The notes: a model not told the origin generated them from the sequence alone. A DNA stretch of 64,000 nucleotides from Dioscorea cayenensis subsp. rotundata (GCF_009730915.1 NC_052495.1:719419-783418); one strand, 5' to 3'; counted from the stretch's first letter, positions 11,281-24,128 are shown. Translations and numbers: made by a program.

Positions 11281-12317
11281 TCACTTGGGATTCCTGAGAA
11301 CAATGATAACTGAATCTCCTCGGAGGAACATTTTGCTGATGAATCTATCCTTGTTCACTGGGAGTGCTTTCTTCTTGCCCTTGCCTGTTTTAGGAACCTG
11401 CATTTCATATAACTCAGCTTCTTAGAGCCAAACAAATCAAAAATTGAATAGCATAAAGAGAAATCATCAAGACAGAATTACCTCAGTCCACATCTCCCTG
11501 ACATTTTCCAGAACCATGTTACAATGACGATCGAAGGCTCTAACACGTCCCAAAAGCTTCTTGTTGTTTCGGCAGTTGATCAGCACCTGAAGGAAAAGAA
11601 CACACCGATATAGATACATGTCTTGAGATTAATTGGCACCAATTGGTTTTTCTTCTTTCCCTTTGTAACAATGTAACATGTGACTATTACTATGAGAAAC
11701 ATAAATTAAAATTTATCATATTAGTGATGAACCAATGCAACATTCAGGTCAAATGCATGCAACACTCCATGATTTAAATGTGATACCTGAGTATTGTTTT
11801 TAACACTCATCATCAGAACAGAGAGTGGACCTGTGTTGAACTCTTCTTCCTCTTTCTTTCCATCCTGACACACAACGAGGACGTTAAAGTTAACATTAGT
11901 TTACAAGAATTTTCACACAACTAATTTAACAAAAATGCACATTATTTCCTTCTAAACCACTTCTTATATCAATGATCATTTTATGCCAGTATAGACATGA
12001 ATAGTTCCTCTTATTTATAATGCAGTTTTCACTAAACAAGAAATGAATATTCGTAAAATGGTACATACTTTTAACAAGAAAGAAGAAAAGTTTGTTCTTG
12101 ATTAAATGATATCTGATTCATGAAGTAAAATTGATACAGAAGCATTAAGCTACCATTGATTAATCTAAAGAGGATGCAGCATGCCCATCCTCAGTGTTGA
12201 TGTCAAAGTTTAGAATAATCTCATTCCATTCCAATGAATGAAATCTTTAGGTGAGTTTAAAGGAAAATAAAAGACCAGCTAAGTGTAACTTACATTAGCA
12301 TCTTCTTCCATCGACAT
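11281..12317 (-). CDS. SMD2: Small nuclear ribonucleoprotein SmD2
   Basis: Four coding exons on the minus strand, 12294-12317, 11787-11864, 11482-11586 and 11281-11397, give 107 residues. SmD2 is one of seven Sm proteins that form the ring around U1, U2, U4 and U5 snRNAs in the spliceosome. The Sm1 motif ([20 protein letters not shown], then [20 protein letters not shown]) and the Sm2 motif ([17 protein letters not shown]) are both intact, and the protein ends at the usual residue. The lysine-rich KTGKGKKK loop typical of SmD2 lies between them. The first coding exon is only 24 bp. The 5' UTR is split: a noncoding exon from 12957 upward is joined by a roughly 640-bp intron (12319-12956) whose acceptor lies one base before the ATG. 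Confidence 0.96.
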
Positions 12318-15300
12318 GCTGCGAAAAATAAATGAAGAAAACACAACATCAGTACAATGACCAACAAACAATGCAGTAGAATCTCAAATGCTTAATTGCA
12401 AGATTTATCATCAAGGCTTAAAATCATTAGCAATGCTGCAAAACAGCACTTGTAATAGAACAGTATGATGGAATTAGGGCACACTGCACCATTCTTTTTT
12501 TTTTCATCCGAATTTTGGCACAAGATTACAACTTTTTTCACTGTAAAGTAGCAAGCAAATTAATAACTCCAATGTCTGATCAATAACAAGAAAAAAAAAA
12601 TAGAAACCAGAGAAGATTTATAAAAGCATCACGCTATGGTTTTTTTTTCCTTGAATTTTGGAACAAAAACTCTAACTTTTTCAGAATGAATAACTCTAAA
12701 GTCTGATCACTAACTCGACAACAAAGTGATATACTAAAATAGAATGAGAAAAAAAACACTTCATCTGCAATGAAATAGAAGGCAAAATCAAGAAAATCCA
12801 TGACTGACCAATACCTAGATTTTTTGGTAAAAGAAAAGATTAATAGAATCCGGGAAGCTAGACACACAAATTGAAGCAAAAAATGGAGATCCTTGGTGAA
12901 ATAAATCAAAGAAAAAACACCAAAATTAAATAATTCAATCAACTTGGATTAATTACCTGAAAATAAAAAGCTAAATCGATAGCACTCGCAGCCCGCCAAG
13001 GATTCAAAGCTTGAGGGGAGTGAGAGGGTTAGCTAGGGTTTCTCCAATTGGAAGAAGGTGGGTATTTATCTATGCTGGAACCATTTTAAGTAAGTTGTAC
13101 TGCGGTACATTGATCCATTCAATTTAATAGAAATATATTATATATGTAATATATATATATATACATAGACATTAATAAGTGAAACAAAACGAGAAAAAAA
13201 AAATGAAAATTTATGCAAAAAATAATAAAAAAATATTTCAATAAATCATTTTTTATTTCGGTTTATTAAACTATGAATTTGAAGATCCAATTTTTTTCCA
13301 ATCAAATAAATTTAATTTATTGTTATGCATCCCAGTCCTTAAGAAAAGACCATAAATTTCAACTTTAAGGAAAAATATCAACAATGATTTTTTCAGCGAT
13401 AAAATAACTATGCCCCTCGGAGGATCCGAATATATATATATATATATATATAACTTTTATTTATAAATCTTTGAAATTTCAAAACCAATAGAAAATTTCT
13501 TCTTTATATGGAAATTTTACTATTTAGAATATTTTTAAATTATAAAATAAATATATTTTTTAACCCACTTTGCTTCTTCTAAGATCAAAAATTAATAGAG
13601 CAACTATGGATGAATGATCTCGGGAATCTTTGTGATGGCCTTATTTGTATCTTCATCTTGCTCCTTGCTTTTCTATGAGATTGTCTATTTACTTTTTGTG
13701 ACTGGTGCCCACTATATTTTTAATCATTGTTTGTATTTTTTTTTTAAATGAATTCATGTATTTACCTACTTTTATATATATATATATATATGTAAAATTA
13801 ATAACTAATTTATCCTCCAATTAATTGCACCAATTAAATCAAAAAATGATTGAACCAATTGACTAATGGACATCAACTTCATGCACCAAACATGATCAAA
13901 CTAAGTTGTTGGAGACAAACATTTGATTTGATTTATATAATTAATCATTTATTCCATGAAGAAGAAGAAGACACACTTTCACAACTACCTAAATAAACAA
14001 GCATTATACTTCCCATAATTGTGTACCAATCCAACCCATCTTGTGATTTTGTGAAGTTGATAATTTCTTTCATGAAAACACACACACTCTCATAGCTACT
14101 TATAATAATAATAATAATTAAAAAAAAAAAATCCAAGTTCATCATAATACTAATAATTGTGTAGCCATCTAACCCATTTTGATTGATTGGGATGCAAGTG
14201 AATTAATTGGATCATCATGTTATGTATCATCAACACATGTTGCAGTTGTTTGATGGATGCATCACACCAACTCAGTGGCGTGTATTGGACTCATTATTTG
14301 TGGTCAAGAGTGTAACATTTTGCCTTTTGGAAAAAGAGAAAGATAAAGACTCTTAAACACTATGATTAAGCAATTAATCAACTATTATTGCACATGTTTA
14401 GGCGTTGATTAAACTTTGATCATTTATTTCTAGAATGTTGATTCCATTGTGAAATTTTAAAGAAACTCAGGTTATCTCATCTTAGCGTGTGTTTGTGTGT
14501 TTTATTTAAATATTTTTCAACTTTTTCTCTTAGTCATTTAATACGGAGAGTAAGAAAAACATTTAATAGATCATAATTGATAAAATAGCAAAGAATATTA
14601 AAAAGTAAGAGAAGGTACTACTATATAGATTTTATTTATTTATTATTTTTTACATAATATACAAACCACTGTCAGTAGCATTTATGAATTTATTTTAAAT
14701 ATACCACTTGCTCTCACTCTGTATATAAAAGACCACACACTATGTATGCAAAAAAAAAAAATCATATTTATTATAAATCGGGTATAATTTGAATGCGCGA
14801 TTCTCCATATATGAACAAAATACTTTAATAATTTGGTTAGCTTAATGTTAATAATTTAATTAAAATTTTCAATTGTCATTTTGATTTCATAAGATATATA
14901 TTTATTTTGGATTTTATAAACATAAATAAGTTTTCCATCTTGTTTGAATGATTTCATTTATTTTTTTTTTTTTAAGTAAATCTAACCATAGACAATATTT
15001 AAATTAAAATAAGTACATAGAGAGGAAATTAATATGGAAAGGCAAGCCGTAAAGTTAGCTATATTTTTTATTTATGATCCAAAAAGTCGAAAAAAACAAG
15101 TAACATGATCAACTAATCCAACTACTTTATTAGAAAACAAGACCTTATCAAAGAAAGGAAGGCAAGGAAACAACTTTCTTTATATAAGTTATAAATAAAT
15201 TATTAATATCTTAAAATTGATAATAAAGTACCTAGATCAAAACAAAAACAAAGTCTTGATAAATAATCACAAGAGTTATAAGAATTATTTAAAATTAGAG

Positions 15301-15842
15301 ATTATGAGATAAATTAATTATTAAATGAAATGCTCATATAATATATAGAATATATGATCTAATATAACAAAACAATATTATATTAATATACATAACAAAT
15401 TACTCTTTCTTTATACATACAGTTTAAAAAAAAAATCACTCCAAACAGTAAACTACCTACTCCTCGCTATTAATTTTCCATGGAATGAGTCAATTGGTTA
15501 TCTTTTTTTAATCAAACAAATAAACACATGATTAACATTCAAAGGTTAAAAGCAAATACCACATAATAAACTAGAGAAGAAACACAACAAGGAGAAAGAA
15601 ATCAAACACTCCACACTGCTTTGTAAGTAATATTCATGGTTTGACTGATCAAGCAAATCAAACTTGTCTTCTATCTTTCTCCATATATGTTCCACAAAGC
15701 TTAATTCTTACTTTATATGAATCAAAATGAGGACTTTAATACCTTTTTTTTTTTTCTTTCTTAGACAATGAGTTGAAGGTGTATGTAATTGGTCAATAAT
15801 GGCGTCTCAAACGAATCCATGGCTTTTTGCTTTGAGCCTCAA

Positions 15843-15878
15843 GATGAAGATGAAGATGAAGATGAAGATGAAGATGAA
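15843..15878. repeat. (GATGAA)6 microsatellite
   Basis: Six head-to-tail copies of a GATGAA hexamer. No reading frame of note runs through it, so it is treated as a simple repeat and not as an acidic coding tract. Confidence 0.85.
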
Positions 15879-16390
15879 GTCTTTTTAGTTGGAAGGTGGA
15901 GAGGGATTGGTATCTAAACTATTACACTTGATATGCATTAATGGCAAAGTTGTCAACCATGTGTTCATTGTTGATAAGATTTTGACTACCTCTTTGACAT
16001 GAATATATGGTATGATATATGCCCAACCACTATTATTGATTTTGCTGTATATTATCACACAATCATGAATAATTTTATATATATACATGATATTTTCTAT
16101 CAAGTGATTGTTTTCAACCTACTCACACACGTCAGTTGACTGGCAAGTTCTCAAGCTTTCGATCATCAACCACTTCATTGACTCTTGTAATTATACATGC
16201 CAACCTTCATTGTTTTCAGGTAATTATCATATCAAACAAAGATTTTTTTTCAAAGGTGATGAAATCTTTAGTTGATCAAAGAGCTAAGTTTCAATGGAAC
16301 ATACTGCTTGTTAATAGTTTTATATGGCAAATGTTTTATTATTATGGATGCAGCATAATATATATACATATATATATATATTAAAAAAAA

Positions 16391-16640
16391 AAACTAAGAC
16401 AACTTAGAAATAGTTCAGTGGTATTCATCTTGCATTGGATTGTAGAGGCTAGGTCTTGAATTTGAATTTCTCAACTTGTAATGCACTGAGTCTCTTTAAA
16501 TTTGTGTGATAAACATTTTCCTTCTTATTCCAGATTATATGACAGTAGACCATTGTAATTAGTATAGTCAGTAGTGCATCTCTATATCAGCTAGTCTCTT
16601 TATTAATAGAAAGAAAAATAATTAAGTGTCTATAACTTTG
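16391..16640 (+). mobile_element. Possible tRNA-derived SINE remnant
   Basis: The sequence TAGTTCAGTGGTA near 16412 resembles an RNA polymerase III A box, and GGTCTTGAATTTGAATTTC near 16453 resembles a B box at the right distance. The following 150 bp has no gene. This is a motif-based guess; no target-site duplication was established. Confidence 0.3.
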
Positions 16641-16791
16641 ATAATATTCAAATTATTTTTAACCGGTAACAATAAATATATTATTTTCTCTGGTTTCTAG
16701 CTTAAATTTTAGAAAAAAAAAAAAAACTGTAAAAGATGGTAAAAATGTAAGAAAATATATTATTAATCCATCTGAACTGAAAAACTCTCTT

Positions 16792-16808
16792 CACGTGGCA
16801 GCCACGTG
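16792..16808. promoter_or_regulatory. Paired inverted G-boxes
   Basis: CACGTGGCAGCCACGTG is a near-perfect palindrome made of two G-box cores (CACGTG) with 5 bases between them. It lies about 560 bp upstream of the start of the 14-1-1-like gene. G-boxes bind bZIP and bHLH factors, and paired sites often mark ABA, light or jasmonate responses. The role is inferred. Confidence 0.6.
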
Positions 16809-17365
16809 CTATTTTCTCAACGGGCCCCACATCCACAGTTTAAAAAACTCACGGTCCCGATCGAAATGACTTTGCATCCAACGGTGGCCCCCGCTCCGCA
16901 GTAGACTTCCAAAACCCATGCTGACCAACAGACTCACTGACGTCACCCATCCTTTGTATATTTATCGTACTTATCAATTACACCCCTTCAATTATTTCAT
17001 ATCATGGAAGACGCAAAGCATATATTATATAATATTTCCTGGATTTATTATTATTATTATAAGACATAATAAGTGTAAAATAATTCACATCAGACTTTGT
17101 CACCTCGATTACTGGTAGTTTTTAATTTTTTTAAAAAAAGTACAATTAATAATAGCCTTAAATAATGATATTGGATTTTTTAGATTATTAAGGAAATATT
17201 GGAATTAAAAAGAAGAAGGGTTTATTTGCAAAAGTGGCATTGAAAAACATCTTTCCCAAAATGCCCTCCACCACCGCCCTATAAAAGTACCCCTTCGTCT
17301 CCCTCGCTCCGCGTTTTATCCATCTCTTTCTCTTTCTAGAGCTCGCGCTAGTTCTCTCTCATCAA

Positions 17366-18184
17366 ATGCCACAAGTGGACCTCGAAACCCTAGTGTGCGG
17401 CGGTGACGGCCGTGTCGCCTGCGAGACGGTGGTCGCCGCCGAGCCGCCTGATCCGGTGCCGGACGACCCGGATCTCCCGGCGGAGTCCTTTGAGGTGCGG
17501 ATCGGGGACGAGATCGATTGGGTCGATCTCAACGCAGTCTACGATCGCGATGATTCCACCAAAGGGAACACCAACCCTAAGTCCCAGCATTCTAGCTCGG
17601 CGCCCACCTGTGATCGCCGGCGATCTAACTCGCAGCGCTTCTCCGGTAATCTTAAGCCCAAGGCTCCCATCATTGGCCTCCCCAACAAGCTACAGTACTC
17701 CGGTTATCTCGGCCGCAGCACCCGCCGCGCTCCCAATAGCCGGATCTTCCCCAAAAAGGGCAGGAAGGGCTCTATGCCGGAGCACGAGCCGGGATCTCCG
17801 AAGGTCTCGTGCATCGGCAAGGTGTTGTCGGAGAGAGAGAAGGAACGGCGCCGGATCAGGCGGCGGGAGTCTCGTGAAGAGCGGCCTGGTGGTGGGAAGG
17901 GGTTCTGGGCTTCGCTTCTCTGCTGCTTCTCGGCAGATCGGGGTACGGCCGTGGAGTGCATCGAGGAGGAATCTCCGGTGCCGTCAGGGAATATCCCGGA
18001 GCCGGCGAGAAGATCCTCGGCTGCGAATGCGGCGGATGCGCCGAGCTTAGGAGCGATGAAACGGTTCTCATCAGGGCGAAGAGCGGCGTCATGGGGTGGT
18101 GACGAAGAAGAACACGTGGCTCTATCTGGGCCGTTCAGTGGCCGGCGATCGGTGGGATCCCTGGAAGACGCTAGTGCACGATAA
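17366..18184 (+). CDS. Plant protein resembling syringolide-induced protein 14-1-1
   Basis: A single-exon, GC-rich gene encoding 272 residues. The N-terminus MPQVDLETLVCGGDGRVACE and the motifs PAESFEVRIGDEIDWVDLNA, STKGN, PIIGLPNKLQYSGYLG, NSRIFPKKG and SPKVSCIGKVLSEREKERR recur in a plant family usually annotated after soybean syringolide-induced protein 14-1-1. The soybean founder was found as an elicitor-induced transcript; the biochemical role is unknown. A basic, arginine-rich segment (about residues 150-175) is followed by a short WASLLCCF patch. The rest looks disordered. The start fits the family N-terminus, and a pyrimidine-rich leader with a TATAAAA-like box at 17280 lies upstream. 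The family call rests on remembered motifs, not on a search. Confidence 0.75.
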   Translation: MPQVDLETLVCGGDGRVACETVVAAEPPDPVPDDPDLPAESFEVRIGDEIDWVDLNAVYDRDDSTKGNTNPKSQHSSSAPTCDRRRSNSQRFSGNLKPKAPIIGLPNKLQYSGYLGRSTRRAPNSRIFPKKGRKGSMPEHEPGSPKVSCIGKVLSEREKERRRIRRRESREERPGGGKGFWASLLCCFSADRGTAVECIEEESPVPSGNIPEPARRSSAANAADAPSLGAMKRFSSGRRAASWGGDEEEHVALSGPFSGRRSVGSLEDASAR

Positions 18185-19370
18185 CGGTACGTAGAATGCT
18201 TATGATGGTCTAGCGGTGTATTGTATTGCTCTTAGTCTTGCTCTTGCTCTCAGTGAGATATTTTTCTCTTTCTTATGGCTTTATTTGTCCTTTTCTTATG
18301 CGCTGATTTTTCTCTCTTGACGCTTAGTATTTGGGAAAGAGATTGTAGATAAGAGAAGATTGGATTTTGCTTCTCGCTTTGGTTTTGTTTTTCGTTTTAG
18401 GTTTGGTTCGCTTGTTTGTTGTTGTGTTGCTGTGATTCAAAGTTGTTTGTATATATAAAATTTGCATTTTTATTTTATTTTTTCTAGGTTTTTGCAATGG
18501 TTTATAGGTTTTCACCAACAAAGAAATTGATAATTTCTTTATATATATACTTTTTATGCAAATTATCTTGTTCACAAATTATGGTAAAAGAATCATGATT
18601 TGTTAAATGAGGATTTAAAGATAATTTCAAGTGGTGAGGCTGATAAAATAAATAAAATAAAATAATTTACATTTATTAAATTATTTGTTTCATGGTAGTC
18701 AATGTGTTAGTGGTTTGTCTTAGTAGGTTGTTTAATAACTTTAATTAAGGAGAAACTGAGATCAAATTTTGTTTGATAGTAGTCAATGGACTAATTTTAG
18801 GTTATATATATGCATAGCTATTTATTTAGGGAGACCTAGTAAAATTATACAAAATGTGGGTATATGTGTTTGTTTGTTGGGTTTATAATTTTATTTTATG
18901 TTTGTATATGTTTTTAATTTTCATTAAATGGAGTTGCTGGTTGTTTATTTGTTAAAAAGGAAAAAAAAAATCAATAATAATACTCAATTTGGAAATAAAA
19001 AATAAAAATAAAAAGATGTACACTCCTAGGTCGAATTGTATATATATTAATTTGCTTTAATCTTTAATATAATATAATTGAGTTTAGTTTTTGCTTAATT
19101 ATTATACTATGATTGGATGCGTTTGTTAGCTCATTTAATAAATGAATTAGGTGTTCCCTTCCATCTCAAATCTCAAACATGATCTCAAGTCTTGCAAATA
19201 CTCATTACCTCATTTATTATACTTATTTAAAGTAAACAAACAAAGAAAAATTAAGGATGGTATTAAAAAGTGGATTCTTATTGGTTAAAAAAAAAAAAAA
19301 CTACTTAAAATCCATTTATTTATGTATGTTTCTCTCTAGTTGTTTTTTTTTAATTTTATTTTTTTTTGGA

Positions 19371-19600
19371 AGAAGAGTGGGGTGAACCCACTAGAGACTC
19401 CAGGGACATGCACAAGCCTCGTTGAAACAAATGGAGACGATGCCGCGTTTGCGTGGGCGCTAGAACCACTCGTACACAACTACTATTTATAACTTTCAGA
19501 AATGTGCCTTTATCCGATAATCAAATTTTCACCATTCGGTAAAAGCTCTATCGGTGACCCATGTACTAATAGATCTGTTGGTCGTTAGCGTTTCTCTCTA
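19371..19600. mobile_element. Unassigned dispersed-repeat fragment
   Basis: This island is less AT-rich than its flanks. It contains AGTGGGGTGAACCCACTAGA and a TTCGGTAAAAGCTCTATCGG segment, and looks like an old insertion. I cannot name the family or its borders. Confidence 0.25.
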
Positions 19601-19618
19601 GTTGTTGGTCTCCACATT

Positions 19619-19619
19619 G

Positions 19620-19688
<69 letters not shown>
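19619..19688. repeat. Compound (TA)n(GA)n microsatellite
   Basis: About 12 TA repeats are followed directly by more than 20 GA repeats. It is a typical compound dinucleotide tract with no coding content. Confidence 0.9.
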
Positions 19689-19690
<2 letters not shown>

Positions 19691-20384
19691 GAACATGGTT
19701 TGGTTCATGGTTGGGAGGAAATAATAGCGTGGGAGGATTGCATTAGGTGTGGTTGGTTTGGATGTTTCATTAGAGCCAAATTAAGTGGCAATACGGTATA
19801 TACCAATCATTTAATTGATGAGTTATTTAACTAGCAATAAATAATAGTACAAGTACCAATATATGGTCTATGGCTATGAATTATGGAGTTGGAAGTCACT
19901 GTGGCCACCTTGCTTGCAGTGCATGTCTCTTCCTCACATGCCATATACAAACACAAATGTGCATTATATTTGGTTAGAAAAATTATCACAACAATAAAAC
20001 AAAATGGTACTACTTGATATGGAAAATGTAAAAGGATTATTAATCCACCATTAATTTTTTTGGACCGTAATTAATGTGTGGTTGACCCACCATTGGGGTT
20101 GTTTGTACTTTATCCTTTGAGAATTTTAGTGCAAAATTAATAACTCTTTTTTCTTTCTTTTTTTCTTTCTTTTTCAAACTAATTTGTAAATGTGAAGAAG
20201 TGCAGTCTATCAACTTCACGAAAGATCATTAAAAACAAAGGAAAAGACTTTGTGAAGACTGAACAAACTAAATTAAAAAATTAAAATAAAATTTTATGTG
20301 GATGAGAAACTTCATATGTAGATTTTTTAACCCAAAATTTTTTTATTAACTGTCAAAAAATATATTAAGTACAAATACAATGAT

Positions 20385-20716
20385 GTTCATCATATCTAAA
20401 ATATATTAAGTGCAAATACAATAATGGTGAGTAAGCAAAATAGAAAAAAAAAAAACATAATTAGTAAAAATGATATTTGACTCAACGAATTAGGTATTAT
20501 CGACAAATAAATTAATTAAAAGGAGAGAATAAATAGAAAGGTAAATTTACAAAGATGTTGATCATATCTAAAATATATTAAGTACAAATACAATGATGGT
20601 GAGTAAGCAAAATAGAAACAAAACATAACTAGTAAAAATGGCATGTGACTCAACGATTAAAGTATTATCAACAAATAAATTAATCAAAAGGAGAGAATAA
20701 GTGGAAAGATAAATTT
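20385..20716. repeat. Tandem duplication with a 172-bp period
   Basis: The segment starting with GTT(C/G)ATCATATCTAAAATAT at 20385 recurs at 20557. The copies share long runs, including GGTGAGTAAGCAAAATAGAA and AAGGAGAGAATAA. A partial third copy (AAATATATTAAGTACAAATAC) precedes the first at about 20358. Divergence is moderate, so the event is older than the one at 2341. Confidence 0.8.
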
Positions 20717-21734
20717 TGTTTCTAAGAGATGACAACCATGTAGGATCATTTTTTCATAATCATTTTATTGGACTGCTTCAAAAAAATATCAAACAACTCT
20801 GCAATCACATAAGAGCGCTTTATAAGATTGAAAGAAGTAAATAAATTACGGATGCATGATCATCACCAAGTTCCCTGATTTATTTGTTCGGATTGTGAGT
20901 TGCATATAATCAATCAAAGGATAAACATGTGAGTTGCATATGATCAAAGGATAAATATATGATCAATTTTAATTATAACAAAATTAGTGAAAAAAAAAAA
21001 TGCAATGACTGAAGATAGCTGGGATTATCCATTTACAAACAAAAATTCTAGAAAATAGCTCAAATAAGTGTGCTGCAAGCCTGCAAGGATAGGTGATCTG
21101 TGGTTTTCATAGTCACATAGTAAAATACACACGTGGCCGTTGATAAACCATTACAATCACATTTTACCATATTGTCAAGTGTCATGATTTTCTTATCCCA
21201 TAAATCATATGTGCATTTTTAATGCACTTTACAAGGGTTTATGATCCCTATCTTTGATGGACTTTCCAAGACTACGTTAAATGGAACAGTAATTTTGAAA
21301 CACAATCAGGTACTCTCCCAAGCCCATTAAACAGTAATTTTTAGTTATATATTGATTTAAGTTGATAAGTTTTTATAGTGGAATATATTCAACTTATTCT
21401 TTGATAATAATGAAAGGGAGCCGTTATGGTTTACACGAGAATCAAGCAATTAATTGAGGATGAAAAGTATATATTTCACTATAAATTTTATCTCATATAA
21501 TTTTTTTTTTAAAACAAAATATATAGACAAATTATGCGAAAGACATGCAAAGTGGTGGAGTTATCACAACACACATATTTTTAATATTATAATTTTATTG
21601 ACAATAATTTTTTTTTTATATTATAATTTTGTCTCATCTGATATTCTTACTCATGCTTATACACAATTATTATTTTTTAAATATAAGAGCTTTCCTATTT
21701 TGAAAAATTAAGACTTGATTAGTAAAAAAAATTG

Positions 21735-21960
21735 AGGAGTCAACCATTGAATAACCCAATGGTATGACATCAAAGTATAAAGGGGAGGTCATGGGTTCAA
21801 ATCCCTCCCTTGACAGTACTGTTCACTGTACTGTTTATATAATGTTCATCCGGGATTCTTATATTATACATATTACTGTACATCAGGGTTCCAGTACTGT
21901 CTGGTACCGTTTATATTCATATAAAAAGGACGCTTGTCGCCTATTATTCAAAAAAAACTG
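21735..21960 (+). mobile_element. tRNA-derived SINE-like element
   Basis: AACCCAATGGTATGAC near 21754 is in the place of an A box. GGTCATGGGTTCAAATCCCTCC near 21787 contains GGTTCAAATCC, a good pol III B box, about 30 bp downstream. A non-tRNA body of about 150 bp follows and ends at a short A-rich tract near 21950-21957. The arrangement is that of a SINE. Target-site duplications were not identified. Confidence 0.55.
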
Positions 21961-23485
21961 AGGAAAAAAGGAAGTCTTATTAGATACTAAATACCAACTC
22001 TTGCTACAAACATTATTTATTTATTAATTGTTATATGCTGACATATTTTCAAATTTAATGAATATGGTTCACTGACTTTTTATCAAAAAGAAAAATTATA
22101 TTCATCATTGCACAAAAATATTTTTTTTTATTTAATGCATTAATTATATTTTAATTATTTAAAAAATGCAAAAGATTTAGTCTCAACAAACATGAGATAC
22201 TTAGAATCAATTTAACGAATCAATTAAATAAATATTATTTTAATTAAAATAACATCAAAATTTAAAATTCAAAAGAAAGATGAACTCTTGCAGTCTTGCT
22301 CAATATATAAAGGTAAAATAATAAAAAAATATGTGTGGCTATTAAAAAAAAAATCCAAACATTGATGAATGTTGTTTTACTATTTCAAGTCTTCATGCTG
22401 ACTTACAAGTCACTTAATAAATAAATATCCAAAATTAGCTCACGCATGCTTAAATCCAAAGCTTTTAAACTTTTTTCTCCACAAATGAACCGCATGCCGG
22501 TAATGGCAACTTAAGTCAAACAAATTAATTAAAAAAATAAAAAAATAATAATAATAAAAAAATAACAACTCCATCTAGTGATCTACTAGTGGTCCAGTGT
22601 AGCACTTTCAGGCGGTGCCGACCCACTTTTAACCAATAAGATCACACCACGTGGACAAAAGGTGGCCCCACGAGCCCACTTCCTTCCATGGTGGACATCT
22701 CCACTTTAATTAAATTTCCTTCAATTGGTGAAAAAACAAGTAGGGAAAACCATAAAAAGTAAATGGTAAAAAGATGCTATTGGGTTTACTACTTTATATT
22801 TGCTTTCACATTGAATACATTGTATCTAACTTAAAACTTAAAAGTTAAAACCTCTTTATTGAAATTAACCTCAATTAATTGCAAATAAACATTAAAAATA
22901 TTTATTTTAATAAATAGCTCAACCTCACTATTCATGCATGAAAAACATTCTTCTTTTAATCATTGTAGCTGTTTGCTTTTGGTTTGTTGAGCCAAATGTT
23001 TCAAAGAAATGGATAAAAAGAGAGAGAGAGAGAGAGAAAAAAAAAGATAGTTTTCTTATGTTCCTATTGAAAAAAGGCTCATATTTAGCATGCGTGTTGA
23101 ATCTATTGACAATGTAATTCCACAAACCCACTCAACTTCTTCATATCATATGGACCACTAAATTAATGCATCTCATTCTTCTCTCATTTAATTTGGACCA
23201 TATATTATAATTACAAGCAATCAGGGTAATTGAATATCAACCTCTTAATTAAACAAGTTTAATGACTCTAATCACTGGTTTAAAACTAAACTCTCTAATA
23301 AATAACACACTATTTAGTGGGGTCAACTGTCAACTGTCAATGGCAGTTTTGTAATTTTTCAAAAAAAAAGAGGGTTCTTTCCCAACATTGTTTCCTTATA
23401 AACGAACTCAATCTCATGTCTTCATCCCCTCCACCATGCAAAAACACACTTTTCTCTTTCTCTCTGAAAACAAAAGACCAAAAAA

Positions 23486-23794
23486 ATGGGGAACTGCTTC
23501 ATTAGTGAAGAGAAGAAGGAAGAGATAAAAAAGACTACTATAAACCATCCATCAAGCTTGAAACTACATGAAGTTGTATCCATCTGCAAAGCAATCCATG
23601 AAGCTGGTTGTGAAACTGGTGTCCTTAGGATTAAAATGGTTGTAAGCAAGCAGGAGTTGAAGGACATGTTAATGAAGAAGAGTGGTGTCATCTCAGTTTG
23701 TGGTGATGCACTTGATGATGAAAAGAGATCATGCATGGATTGGAAACCATCTCTTCAAAGTATCCCTGAAGCATATGATGATCATCACTTTTAA
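23486..23794 (+). CDS. Small MGNC-type plant protein, probably N-myristoylated
   Basis: A single-exon gene of 102 residues. It starts MGNCFISEE, with Gly2 and Cys4 in the right context for N-myristoylation followed by palmitoylation, so membrane attachment is likely. A lysine-rich stretch follows, then the core VLRIKMVVSKQELKDMLMKK at about residues 46-65, a motif seen in small plant proteins of this kind (for example At5g50090 and relatives). The tail is acidic and ends in DDHHF. The function is unknown. The 5' leader has CT-rich sequence just before the ATG, and a G-box-like CCACGTGG lies about 830 bp upstream. The ATG is the first in the frame and gives the motif that defines the group. 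Confidence 0.7.
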   Translation: MGNCFISEEKKEEIKKTTINHPSSLKLHEVVSICKAIHEAGCETGVLRIKMVVSKQELKDMLMKKSGVISVCGDALDDEKRSCMDWKPSLQSIPEAYDDHHF

Positions 23795-23865
23795 GCAACA
23801 AAACTGTTCAAGGTTCTCTTCCTCTTTTCTTCTCATCCATCAGTGTAAAGAAAAGGAAAAGATAG

Positions 23866-23899
<34 letters not shown>

Positions 23900-24128
23900 G
23901 TGTAAACTTTGCGGTCGCGGTCGTCGAATATGTTACAGTATACATGAAATGATACAAAGATTGATAGTGAAGACAGCATTAACTTTATTTCTCAGTAAAA
24001 TCATGTGTGAGTCAATTTACAACATTCATGTTGATGATACACTTTGCTTGGCCATCACAAGACCCGAATGATTTTATTCGGTAATATATACAGAGATATA
24101 CAAGCAGATACATGCTCTGTAGAAGTAT
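23795..24128. other. Short spacer between convergent genes
   Basis: This holds the 3' UTRs of the MGNC gene and of the SOUL gene, with a (TA)n run at about 23869-23896. No other feature is visible. Confidence 0.6.

Larger units (their letters stand above)
13030..17365. other. AT-rich intergenic region
   Basis: About 4.3 kb with no convincing gene. It holds several (TA)n runs (13150, 13432, 13778), a (GATGAA)n run at 15843, a possible SINE-like piece near 16390, and the promoter of the next gene with paired G-boxes at 16792. All open frames are short and low in complexity. Confidence 0.6.
18185..23485. other. AT-rich intergenic region with repeats
   Basis: About 5.3 kb without a convincing gene. 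The first 400 bp is probably the 3' UTR of the 14-1-1-like gene. Within it are an unassigned GC-richer repeat-like piece at 19371-19600, a (TA)n(GA)n tract at 19620, a 172-bp tandem duplication at 20385 and a SINE-like element at 21735. A CACGTGG element near 22651 could belong to the promoter of the following gene. Confidence 0.6.

Noticed and set aside
17403-18050. Second long frame of 215 codons inside the 14-1-1-like gene
   Set aside because: It is the +1 shadow of a GC-rich coding sequence. The 272-codon frame carries the family motifs.
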